DNA from: CANJBX01 sp035556735
GTDB lineage: Bacteria; Pseudomonadota; Alphaproteobacteria; Rhizobiales; Xanthobacteraceae
DNA: 64,000 bases
Assembly: GCA_035556735.1 (NCBI GenBank)
Contig: DATMFF010000012.1
Span: 310,001 to 374,000 of the forward strand
Reading direction: 5' to 3'
Shown in pieces: positions 24,930-32,762 of the stretch. A program made the position numbers and the translations under genes. Position 1 is the first letter of the stretch. Each line of letters begins with the position of its first letter. The notes below the pieces were generated by a model. The model was not told the origin of the DNA. It made no database searches and was given only the letters and a program-made list of their open reading frames with translations.

Positions 24930-25331
24930 TCACCTCATGTATCCGACGGACCATTGGTCCTGGAAATCCTTCATCATGCTCGCGAGCGAATCATCGAAGT
25001 CCTTGGTCGCCGCGGCGCCCGACGTGGTCGGCGGCCGGCCCTCGACCAGGTAGAGCTTCTCGCCGACGCGGAAGAGGATCGCGCCCGGCGAGATCTCCCT
25101 GGCGTTCAGCCTGGCGACGGCGGCGGATGCGTCGCCCTTGGCCGCGCCCTTGGTGATCTGGAACGACTTGGCGTCGACGAAGATGCCTTCGTGGTTGTCG
25201 AGATTGCCGATGGCCGCTTTCTGCTGCGGCTGCTGCTGTTGTTGTCCGCTGCCTGCCATCTGTGCGGCGGCCGGTGTTGCGAGAGCGGCCGCAAGGCCTG
25301 CGATCAGAATTGCGCGCAAGGTAATCGACAT
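24930..25331 (-). CDS. Small exported protein, function unknown
   Basis: 133 residues. Signal peptide 1-23 (ending TPAAAQM), a Gln-rich patch (GSGQQQQQPQQKA), then a compact domain (FVDAKSFQITKGAAKGD..., GAILFRVGEKLYLVEGRPP). The ATG at 25331 has a strong AGGAGG. It is 59 bases upstream of the putative metallopeptidase on the same strand, probably one operon. It is divergent from the MASE1 kinase gene, and a palindrome lies 62 bases upstream of its start. Confidence 0.75.
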   Translation of the reverse strand: MSITLRAILIAGLAAALATPAAAQMAGSGQQQQQPQQKAAIGNLDNHEGIFVDAKSFQITKGAAKGDASAAVARLNAREISPGAILFRVGEKLYLVEGRPPTTSGAAATKDFDDSLASMMKDFQDQWSVGYMR

Positions 25332-25390
25332 CAGTGCCTCCTGTGATCGGATCCGGTGGCGCAGGCTATCGGTCTTCACGCCCGCAGCCC

Positions 25391-25410
25391 CATTGGACTG
25401 TGGTCCAATG
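25391..25410. promoter_or_regulatory. Candidate operator, palindrome copy 2
   Basis: CATTGGAC-TGTG-GTCCAATG, perfect 8-bp arms, the best copy of the motif also seen at 23597. It sits in the 259-base divergent region between the small exported gene and the MASE1 kinase and could control either or both. GCATTACCGG follows. Confidence 0.6.
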
Positions 25411-25590
25411 GTTCCGCATTACCGGGCGCGTGCGATCCGGCGGCGCTGTTGAGGCAATTCTGCCGACACCTCGACACGAAATGCCGCGCGTGCGCTCACG
25501 TGATCGTTAGACCTTGGCCTCATGTGTGACGCAGGAACGGCGTAGTCAGGCTGCGGTGGCGGGCCGCTCGACTTCGCTGCGGAGCGCATC

Positions 25591-27705
25591 ATGCGTGTTG
25601 GCGGTCAGGTGCTGTCCCTCGGGCGCGGGACGATGGTCCGGCTGGACGATATCTGGCGCGGCATCGTCGTCGCCCTCGCGTATTACGTCGCAGCAAGGAT
25701 CGCGCTCGTTGTCGGGACGCTGCCCGGGACGAGCTTCGCGCCGTTCTGGCCGCCGAACATCGTGCTGCTGTGCGCGCTGGTGTTCGCGCCGCCGGCGCGC
25801 TGGTGGGTCTTCCTGCTGGCCGCCTTCCTCGCCCATGCGGCATTCGAATGGCAGATCGGCGCAGATGCGCCGCAACTCTCGCTCGCCTTCTTCGCCAACA
25901 GCCTCGTTGCGGGCGTCAACGCCCTCGCCGTGCGGCGCCTGATCAGGCGCCCTCCCTGGTTCGGGAGCCTGCGCAAGACCTCGATCTACGTCGCTGCGGC
26001 CGGCTTCGTGGCGCCGGCGATCGGCGCATTGGCGGGGGGCTTCGTGCCGATCCTCGGCGGCAGCGGGATGGCCGATTATCCGCTGTTCTGGGCGCAATGG
26101 TATGCCGCCAACGCGCTCGCCGGCATCACCCTCGGTCCGCTTGCGCTGATCCTGGTGAGCGAGGGCATGCGGCCTTTCAAGCCGGCGCCACCGGCGCTGC
26201 AGGTCGAGGCCGCCGTGCTCGCGCTCGTTCTCGCGGCGGTATGCGCGGCCGTCTTCAACGTGCACGATGCGCGCGGCGCCAATGCGCTGGCCGCGGTTCT
26301 GCTCTATGCGCCGCTGCCGATCGTCATCTGGGCGGCCGAGCGCTTCGGCGTGAAGGGGGCGAGTGCGGCCATCTTCGCGGTTGCGACGGTGCTGGTGTGG
26401 CGCACGCTCCAGGGGCCGCCGCTGTTCGCGGCAGGCACTCCCGAGGGGAACGTCCTCGCGGTTCAGGTGCTTCTCGTCGGGCTCACGGTGCCGGTGCTGC
26501 TGCTCGGCTCTTCGATCGACGAGACCCGCAGCGCCGAGCGATCGACGCGCGAGAGCGAGGTGCGCATGGCCTCCGCCGCCGCCTCCGCCAACATCGGCCT
26601 GTGGCACTACGACATCGCCAGCGACGCATTCTGGGGCAGCGAAGCCTGCCGCGCTCTCTTCGGGTTCCCCCGCGATGCGCCGTTCGCGCGCGAGCTGTTC
26701 CTGGCCGCCATCCATCCCGGCGACCGCGCCACGGTGACGCAGGCGTTTCGCATCGCGCTGCGGTCGGGACAGTCGATCGCCATCGAGTTCCGAGTCGGTT
26801 CGGGCGAGGGCGACGCACGCTGGATCCAGGTGCGCGGCCAGGCCCATTGCGACGAGGCGGAGGTCCCGGTGCGCGTGAGCGGCGTCTTCATCGACGTGAC
26901 GGCGCGCAAGGCGGCCGAAGCGGAGGCCGAGCTGCAGCGCAGAGAGCTTGCGCATCTGACCCGCGTGTCGATGCTGGGCGAGCTATCCGGAACGCTGGCG
27001 CACGAGCTGCACCAGCCGCTCACGGCGATCCTGTCCAATGCCCAGGCGGCGCAGAACATGATCGCAGCCGGACGTATCAACGTGGCGGATGTGCGTGATG
27101 CGCTCGCCGACATCGTGCAGGAGGGACACCGCGCGGGCGAGGTGATCCATCGGCTGCGCAAGCTTCTGCGCAAGGACGAGGGGCGGGTGGAGCCGGTGGA
27201 GCTCGGCGAGCTTGTCCGCTCCACGCTGCGGCTCCTGCATGGCGAACTGGTCAGCCGCAACGTCAAGGTGAAGATCCAGCTTGCGGACCGCCTGCCGCAG
27301 CCGCTGGGGGACCCCGTGCAGCTCCAGCAGGTCCTGCTCAATCTCATGATGAACGCCATGGAGGCGATGAGCGCGGTGCCGGCCGACCGCCGCGTGCTCA
27401 CCGTCCGCAGCCGGCCGGCCGACCGCGGGATCGAGCTGACCGTGGCGGACCGCGGACGTGGGATTCCGGCGGGTGACCAGTCGACGATCTTCCAGCCGTT
27501 CTACTCCACGAAAGAGCACGGACTCGGCCTCGGGCTGTCGATCTGCTCGACCATCGTGAAGACGCATGGAGGCGAGCTTGTCTTGACCAACAACAGGGAG
27601 GGCGGCGCCACGGCGATCATGCGGCTGCCGGCACCGGCAGCACAGGTGGAGGTACAGGATGACCCAGACCGACGAGGACAAGAAGTTCTCGGTCTTTCTC
27701 GTTGA
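25591..27705 (+). CDS. MASE1-domain sensor histidine kinase
   Basis: 704 residues. Residues 10-310 hold about eight transmembrane helices of the MASE1 sensor type (GTLPGTSFAPFWPPNIVLL, with LFWAQWYAANALAGITLGPL). A PAS/PAC domain follows (about 325-440; ends GVFIDVTARK), then HisKA with phospho-His H471 in AHELHQPLTAIL, and HATPase_c (LLNLMMNAMEAM, VADRGRGIP, GLGLGLSICSTIV). The AHEL-QPL form of the H box is typical of rhizobial FixL-like kinases. The stop overlaps the next regulator by 47 bases. The signal is unknown. ATG 25591 is chosen; ATG 25633 is also possible. Confidence 0.88.
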   Translation: MRVGGQVLSLGRGTMVRLDDIWRGIVVALAYYVAARIALVVGTLPGTSFAPFWPPNIVLLCALVFAPPARWWVFLLAAFLAHAAFEWQIGADAPQLSLAFFANSLVAGVNALAVRRLIRRPPWFGSLRKTSIYVAAAGFVAPAIGALAGGFVPILGGSGMADYPLFWAQWYAANALAGITLGPLALILVSEGMRPFKPAPPALQVEAAVLALVLAAVCAAVFNVHDARGANALAAVLLYAPLPIVIWAAERFGVKGASAAIFAVATVLVWRTLQGPPLFAAGTPEGNVLAVQVLLVGLTVPVLLLGSSIDETRSAERSTRESEVRMASAAASANIGLWHYDIASDAFWGSEACRALFGFPRDAPFARELFLAAIHPGDRATVTQAFRIALRSGQSIAIEFRVGSGEGDARWIQVRGQAHCDEAEVPVRVSGVFIDVTARKAAEAEAELQRRELAHLTRVSMLGELSGTLAHELHQPLTAILSNAQAAQNMIAAGRINVADVRDALADIVQEGHRAGEVIHRLRKLLRKDEGRVEPVELGELVRSTLRLLHGELVSRNVKVKIQLADRLPQPLGDPVQLQQVLLNLMMNAMEAMSAVPADRRVLTVRSRPADRGIELTVADRGRGIPAGDQSTIFQPFYSTKEHGLGLGLSICSTIVKTHGGELVLTNNREGGATAIMRLPAPAAQVEVQDDPDRRGQEVLGLSR

Positions 27706-28357
27706 CGACGACGCCGGCGTCCTCAGGGCGCTGTCGCGGCTCGTGCGGACGGCGGGTTACGACGTGGTGGCCTTCGATTCGCCGCAGGCGTTCCTCGACC
27801 GCCACGATCCGGCGGTGCCGGGCTGCGCGATCTTCGATCTGGCCATGCCCGGCATCGACGGGCTGCAGCTTCAAGCGGCGTTGCTGGAGAAGGGCGTGGC
27901 GCGCGCGGTCATCTTCGTGACCGGCAAGGGTGAGATTCCCGACAGCGTACGCGCCATCCAGAACGGCGCGATCGACTTCCTCACCAAGCCCGTCGATGCG
28001 CAGGGCCTGCTGCGGGCAATCCGGCGCGCGCACGAGCGCGACGCGCATGTGCGCGCCACCCGCGAGGAAATGGATGCCCTGCATGCGCTCGTCGAGAAGC
28101 TCACGCCGCGCGAATACGAGGTGCTGACGCATGTCATCGCCGGCCGCCTCAACAAGCAGATCGCCGGCGATCTCGGCACCGTCGAGAAGACCATCAAGGT
28201 GCATCGCGGACGCATGATGGACAAGATGGGCGTTCGCTCCGTCGCCGAGCTCGTGCGTCTTGCCGACAAGGTGGGCATCCAGCCTTATCGTCCGGTCTGC
28301 ACCGACACGCTGATTTCCCTAAAGGTCAACTCGACTCTCGGCGCTTCCGCGAAATGA
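27659..28357 (+). CDS. FixJ-family response regulator
   Basis: 232 residues: receiver (DDD at 16-18, phospho-acceptor D60 in CAIFDLAMPGIDG, FVTGKG, FLTKPVD) and a LuxR-type HTH (LTPREYEVLTHVIAGRLNKQIA, TVEKTIKVHRGRMMDKM). It belongs to the FixJ/TodT-like group. The C-terminal 25 residues after the HTH are extra. The ATG has GGAGG 6-10 bases upstream. It overlaps the kinase gene and is clearly its partner. It may bind the TTGGAC-type palindromes nearby; that is inference. Confidence 0.9.
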   Translation: MTQTDEDKKFSVFLVDDDAGVLRALSRLVRTAGYDVVAFDSPQAFLDRHDPAVPGCAIFDLAMPGIDGLQLQAALLEKGVARAVIFVTGKGEIPDSVRAIQNGAIDFLTKPVDAQGLLRAIRRAHERDAHVRATREEMDALHALVEKLTPREYEVLTHVIAGRLNKQIAGDLGTVEKTIKVHRGRMMDKMGVRSVAELVRLADKVGIQPYRPVCTDTLISLKVNSTLGASAK

Positions 28358-28363
28358 TGGGGC

Positions 28364-28741
28364 ATGGGTGAGCCGCTGGGTGAAATCGCAATCGTCGATG
28401 ATGACGCGTCGGTGTGCCGGGCGCTCGGGCGCCTGATCGAGACCTGGTCGTTTCAGGTCCGCACCTATGTGTCGGCGCAGGCCTTTATCGATTCGCTCGA
28501 CGAGGAGGGGGAACCGGACTGCCTCGTCGTCGACCTGCAGATGCCCGACATGAACGGTCTCGATTTGCAGGATTACCTGCGCCGCGCCGGCTGCCGCATC
28601 CCGACGATCATCATCACCGCGCACAACGAGCCGGGGTTCCGCCGCTGGTGCGAGGCGGCGGAGGTCAGCGCGTTCCTGCTCAAGCCGCTCAACGACACCG
28701 AGCTGATGTCGGCGATCACCACCGCCATGCGGCACACCTAG
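28364..28741 (+). CDS. Single-domain FixJ-type receiver protein
   Basis: 125-residue receiver without an output domain. Acidic residues D12-D14 (IVDDDASVCRALGRL), phospho-acceptor D57 (LVVDLQMPDMNG), IITAHN and LLKPLND are all present. It starts six bases after the FixJ-type regulator. It probably competes for, or drains, phosphate from the MASE1 kinase, as stand-alone receivers do in such three-component sets. Confidence 0.88.
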   Translation: MGEPLGEIAIVDDDASVCRALGRLIETWSFQVRTYVSAQAFIDSLDEEGEPDCLVVDLQMPDMNGLDLQDYLRRAGCRIPTIIITAHNEPGFRRWCEAAEVSAFLLKPLNDTELMSAITTAMRHT

Positions 28742-28778
28742 CGCGGTGGAATCTTTGCCCGAACCCGCCAGCCTCGGA

Positions 28779-29309
28779 TCACGGCGCGACGCGGCGGCAC
28801 AGCTCCAGGAAGCGCTTGCGCGGCGCCGCGAGCCCGCCGACGTTGAACTCGTGGCTCTGCCCGCCATAGGACACGGTGAAGGTGCGCTGGGCGCCCTCCA
28901 GCATCTGCATGAAGATCGAGGCGTTCTCGCTCGGCTTGCCCTCGTGGCGGCTGGCGATCGCGACGAAGTTGTCGAACACGACGAGGTCGAGCGTGCGGGG
29001 CGGGCCGCCGTCCGCCTGCAGCGTCACGAGCTGCGAGCGCTGCGGCTTGTCGCCCGCGCCCGCAAGCGCGATCGCCACGGTGAACGGGCCGCGCCGCTCG
29101 CACTGCAGCCAGAAGCGGCCGGATTTGTCGGTGGCTCCGACCACGAAGAAATAGATGTCCGATGCGGGCGAATGGCGGATGTCGCCGTTGGCGAAGCTCT
29201 CGATCCGCCGCGTGTTGGAGAAGCCGAGCGGCATCTCGCCGTCCGGCTGTGCCGATGCGGCGGCGGGCACTGCCAACAGCATGAGTGCAATCAGGTGACG
29301 TGCCGTCAC
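28779..29309 (-). CDS. Exported protein, function unknown
   Basis: 176 residues with a signal peptide (VTARHLIALMLLAVPAAASA). The mature domain is rich in beta-strand-like alternation (DIYFFVVGATDKSGRFWLQ, FTVAIALAGAG, RTFTVSYGGQSHEF) and has Cys only near 70 and in LCRRVAP. The GTG at 29309 follows AAAGGCGG; the ORF upstream to 29381 lacks signal-peptide character. No family is recognised. It is convergent with the receiver gene. Confidence 0.65.
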   Translation of the reverse strand: MTARHLIALMLLAVPAAASAQPDGEMPLGFSNTRRIESFANGDIRHSPASDIYFFVVGATDKSGRFWLQCERRGPFTVAIALAGAGDKPQRSQLVTLQADGGPPRTLDLVVFDNFVAIASRHEGKPSENASIFMQMLEGAQRTFTVSYGGQSHEFNVGGLAAPRKRFLELCRRVAP

Positions 29310-29408
29310 GATGCCGCCTTTCGTCGAGACGCGTTGGGAAAGTCCGCCCGAGTGGCGGCGCGCCCTACATAGCCTAGGCATGAGAAAGGTGACGGTATTT
29401 GGACCGCG

Positions 29409-30296
29409 TTATGCCGCGGCCTTGCGCACGCCAAGCCCGAGGATCTCGCGCGCCTGCGCGGGCGTCGCCGGCTCGTGGCCGAGCGAGCGCATGATGCCCA
29501 CCGCTTTCTCCACCAGCGCGGCGTTGTGCGGGGCCTTCACGCCCTTCTCCAGATAATAGTTGTCCTCGAGCCCCACCCGCGCGTGCCCGCCGAGCAGCAG
29601 CGCCTGCGCCAGCATGGGGTAGGCATGCGGGCCGATGCCGAAGGCCGCCCAGGCCGCGCCCTCGGGCAGGAGATCGCGCAGGTAGATCATCGTCTCCGGC
29701 GTCGCCGCCGCCCCGTAGCTCACGCCCATCACGATCTGGAAGAAGAACGGCGCGCGCACGGTGCCCTGCGCGATCATGTGCTTGGCGAGGTTGATGTCGC
29801 CGGAGTCGAAACATTCCAGCTCGGGCACGACGCCCGCCTCCTGGGCGAGGCGCGCGATCTCGGCGATATGCTCGGGCGAGTTGATGAAGGCGCGCGTGCG
29901 GAACCACATGGTGCAGAAGTCGAGGCTGCAGATGTCGGGCCTGAGCGCCGCCACGTGCCGCGCGCGCACCTGCGGCGTGAAGAACTCCGTGCCCGGCCCC
30001 GCGACCTTGGGATCGTCCGCGCCCGGCACGAACTGCGCGCCGGTGCCGGTGGTGAGATTGATGAGCACGTCGCTGCCGCTGTCGCGGATGCGCTCCACCA
30101 CCTCGCGGTAGAGGTCGAGCTCCATGCTGGATCGGCCGGTCTTGGGATCGCGCACGTGGATGTGGGCGATGGCCGCGCCCGCCTTGCCGGCGTCGATCGC
30201 CTGCTGGGCGATGTCCTTCGGCGTGACGGGAACCGCGGGATTGTTCTGGATCGGCGCGCCGCCGGTGAGGGCGCAGGTGAGGATGCGGGTGGACAT
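29409..30296 (-). CDS. 3-keto-5-aminohexanoate cleavage (BKACE, DUF849) family enzyme
   Basis: 295-residue TIM-barrel Zn enzyme of the BKACE family, which condenses beta-keto acids with acetyl-CoA to give a CoA ester and acetoacetate. The N-terminal TCALTGGAP and Zn-binding HIHVRDPKTGR are present, with LECFDSGD and GLEDNYYLEKGVKA further on. BKACE members act on many beta-keto acids, so the substrate here is open. It lies downstream of a luciferase-like monooxygenase on the same strand, with a hairpin repeat between. Confidence 0.88.
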   Translation of the reverse strand: MSTRILTCALTGGAPIQNNPAVPVTPKDIAQQAIDAGKAGAAIAHIHVRDPKTGRSSMELDLYREVVERIRDSGSDVLINLTTGTGAQFVPGADDPKVAGPGTEFFTPQVRARHVAALRPDICSLDFCTMWFRTRAFINSPEHIAEIARLAQEAGVVPELECFDSGDINLAKHMIAQGTVRAPFFFQIVMGVSYGAAATPETMIYLRDLLPEGAAWAAFGIGPHAYPMLAQALLLGGHARVGLEDNYYLEKGVKAPHNAALVEKAVGIMRSLGHEPATPAQAREILGLGVRKAAA

Positions 30297-30340
30297 GGCT
30301 GGCCTGTGAGTTCGGTGGCGTATGTTTTCGAAGGTCTGCG

Positions 30341-30398
30341 CCCCTCACCCGGCTCGCGTCGCTCGGATTGCGCGCTTGCGTGCAATCCGGGTGAGGGG
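30341..30398. repeat. Dispersed inverted repeat (CCCCTCACCCGG type)
   Basis: Perfect 12-bp outer arms CCCCTCACCCGG (30341-30352) and CCGGGTGAGGGG (30387-30398), with a nested GGATTGC...GCAATCC pair inside. Repeats of this kind are scattered in rhizobial intergenic regions. It may act as a transcript end between the two minus-strand genes. Confidence 0.7.
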
Positions 30399-30426
30399 GT
30401 GCAGACGCATGTTGGGTAAAGCCCCG

Positions 30427-31554
30427 TCAGCCCGCGGCGGCGCGGGTGCTGCGGCCGGAGGAGGCGAGGGCGGCGTTGACGCGCGGCATGACCTCTTCGG
30501 CCATCAGCTGCATCGAACGCCTGGTCAGCGCCGGATCGACCCAGTCCATGCCGGCGTAGACCAGTTCGCCGAACGGGCCGATCTCGTCGTGGAAGGCGAG
30601 GATCTCGTCGACCACCTTGTTGACCGAGCCGAACGTCACCAGCCGGTCGAGCACGTAGTCCTCGGTGATCTCCGCGTCGGCCTGCTGCTCGTGCTCCTTG
30701 AACACGTACATGCGCTTGGCATAGGCGAACTTGCGCATCATGTTGAAGTAGTAGAAGCGGTACGGGCTGTTCGCGTCCTCGCGCGCATAGCGCCTGGCGG
30801 TCTTGTCGTCGTCGGCCACGAAGATCGTGCGCGCCACCCGCCAGTGGGCGTGGTCGGGCGTGCCGCCGGTCTTCTTGACGCCCGTCACATAGGCGTCCCA
30901 GTGCGTGCGCACCCAGCGCGGCAGCAGGAAGTTGGCGGAGAGCGGGTGCAGTCCCTTCTCGCCGTACCAGGTCGCGCTCGAGGAATGCGGCGCCACCACG
31001 GTGCCGACCAGCTCGGGGTAGGGCTTCTGGTAGGGCTTGGCCACCTGGCCGAGGCCGAACTCGCGCTTGCCCATCTTGGCGCTGGAGATCTTGAAGCGGT
31101 TGTCGGGCTGATCGAAGTTGTAGGGCGCGTCGGTGGTCCACAGCGCCATGATGGCGTCGAGCGCCTCGTGGAAGATGCGGCTGCGGTCCTCTCCCAGCGT
31201 GCCGAGCAATTCGGCGTCGGCCGGCAGCGCGCCCGCGCTCATGCCGAGGATGAAGCGCCCCTCCGAGAGATGGTCGAACATCGCCGCATGCGCCGCGATC
31301 AGCACCGGATGGGTCTGCGACAAATTGGCCGTGCCGGTCGCGAGCTTGATCTGCTTGGTCTCGTGGATCAGCGTCGCCAGGAACTGGAAGCTGTTGGTGA
31401 CGTTCTCGATCTCGTCGGCGATGTGCTCGCCGCAGAACGCGTCATAGAACCCGAGCTTGTCCGCCAGGATGAAGGATTGACGGTCCTCCTTCAGGGTCTC
31501 CACCCAGTTCCGGTGCGGCGGGTGCATCGGCATCGTGAAAAAACCAAGGCGCAT
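30427..31554 (-). CDS. LLM-class flavin-dependent oxidoreductase
   Basis: 375-residue luciferase-like TIM barrel (MRLGFFTMPMHPPHRNW..., LGFYDAFCGEHIADEIENV, SEGRFILGMSAGALPADAELLG, LVGTVVAPHSSSATWYGEKG). It resembles limonene/alkanesulfonate-type flavin monooxygenases; the substrate is not readable. The ATG at 31554 follows AGGATCTCGC; upstream extension to 31602 is unlikely. It probably forms a catabolic unit with the BKACE gene downstream. Confidence 0.9.
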   Translation of the reverse strand: MRLGFFTMPMHPPHRNWVETLKEDRQSFILADKLGFYDAFCGEHIADEIENVTNSFQFLATLIHETKQIKLATGTANLSQTHPVLIAAHAAMFDHLSEGRFILGMSAGALPADAELLGTLGEDRSRIFHEALDAIMALWTTDAPYNFDQPDNRFKISSAKMGKREFGLGQVAKPYQKPYPELVGTVVAPHSSSATWYGEKGLHPLSANFLLPRWVRTHWDAYVTGVKKTGGTPDHAHWRVARTIFVADDDKTARRYAREDANSPYRFYYFNMMRKFAYAKRMYVFKEHEQQADAEITEDYVLDRLVTFGSVNKVVDEILAFHDEIGPFGELVYAGMDWVDPALTRRSMQLMAEEVMPRVNAALASSGRSTRAAAG

Positions 31555-31744
31555 GCGAGATCCTGTCTCTGGCGTGAGGCGCTGCCGCGACAGCGAAGAC
31601 AACAGCGGGCACGATCGTCAATCGGCCCCGGCGCATGGATGGCGCACCGTTCTTGCAACGGCCCGGCGCTGATCTTCGATCAATCCCATGCTAGTGTCTC
31701 GGCCAACCAAGGCAAACACAATCATATCGGGGATGGAAAACGCC

Positions 31745-32710
31745 ATGCGGTCATGGATGTTCTCGCTGCTGGCCGCGCTCGCGGCGGGATTGGTGTGCAC
31801 TGCACCCGCCGCCGCGCAGGACGCGGCCTTCGCCGGCAAGACCGTGCGCATCGTGGTACCGGGGCCGCCGGGCGGTCCGGGCGGCGTCATCGCCCACCTG
31901 CTCGCCAACAAGGCCAGCATCCACCTCGGCACCACCGTCATCGTCGAGTACAAGCCCGGCGCCGGCGGCAACATCGCGATCGAATACGTCGCGCGCAGCG
32001 CGCCCGACGGCACGACCTTGTTCTTCGGCGTGCCCGCGCTGGTGACCAATCCCTATTTCCAGAAACACGCGCTCGATCCGGGCGTGCTCGCGCCGGTGAT
32101 CCAGCTCAACCGCGGCGCCTTCCTGCTGCTGGTCAACCCGAAGAGCGACGTGAAGACGGTCGCCGATCTCGTCGCCAAGATCAAAGCCGCGCCCGGCCAG
32201 GTCGGCTGCAACTCCGGCGCGGTTGCGCTCTCGACCGTGAGTTGTCACCTGCTGCAGGCCTACGCCGGGCCGATGCTGATGGTTGCGTATCAGGGCAACG
32301 CGCAGGCGCTGGCCGCGCTCGAGCGCAACGAGATCGCCAGCGCCTTCGACTTCACGTCCTCGTCGGCGGGCGCCGTCAAGGAAGGCCGCCTGCGCGCCAT
32401 CGCCATCACCAGCAAGGAGCGCAACACCGGCGACTTCAAGGACGTGCCGCCGATCGCCGAGACTATCCCCGGCTTCGACCTCGTCGGCTGGCAGGGCATC
32501 ATGGTGACGCGCGACACCCCGCGCGACCTCGTGCTCAAGCTCAACGCCGCGTTCAACAAGGTGCTGGCGGAGGACGAGGTGAAGGCCTTCCTGCGCAAGG
32601 GCAACCTCGAGGTCGCGGGCGGCACGCCGGAGGACTTCGCCGCCAAGATCAAGCACGACACCGCCTTCTACGGCCGCGTCGCCAAGGAGGCGAAGATCGA
32701 GCCGCAATGA
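31745..32710 (+). CDS. Bug/TctC-family periplasmic binding protein
   Basis: 321 residues with signal peptide MRSWMFSLLAALAAGLV...APAAAQDA. Bug-family landmarks: VRIVVPGPPGGPGGVIAHLLA, VIVEYKPGAGGNIAIEYVA and the closing RVAKEAKIEPQ. It starts at ATG 31745 behind GGGGATGG; ATG 31733 is possible. It is followed 52 bases later by a Baeyer-Villiger-type monooxygenase and then a Rieske oxygenase on the same strand. It probably captures the substrate of those enzymes, but no TctAB partner is present. Confidence 0.87.
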   Translation: MRSWMFSLLAALAAGLVCTAPAAAQDAAFAGKTVRIVVPGPPGGPGGVIAHLLANKASIHLGTTVIVEYKPGAGGNIAIEYVARSAPDGTTLFFGVPALVTNPYFQKHALDPGVLAPVIQLNRGAFLLLVNPKSDVKTVADLVAKIKAAPGQVGCNSGAVALSTVSCHLLQAYAGPMLMVAYQGNAQALAALERNEIASAFDFTSSSAGAVKEGRLRAIAITSKERNTGDFKDVPPIAETIPGFDLVGWQGIMVTRDTPRDLVLKLNAAFNKVLAEDEVKAFLRKGNLEVAGGTPEDFAAKIKHDTAFYGRVAKEAKIEPQ

Positions 32711-32762
32711 GGCTCCCGCGCGCCTCGCAACGATTTCCGGCAACACGAGCAACATCACGGCA

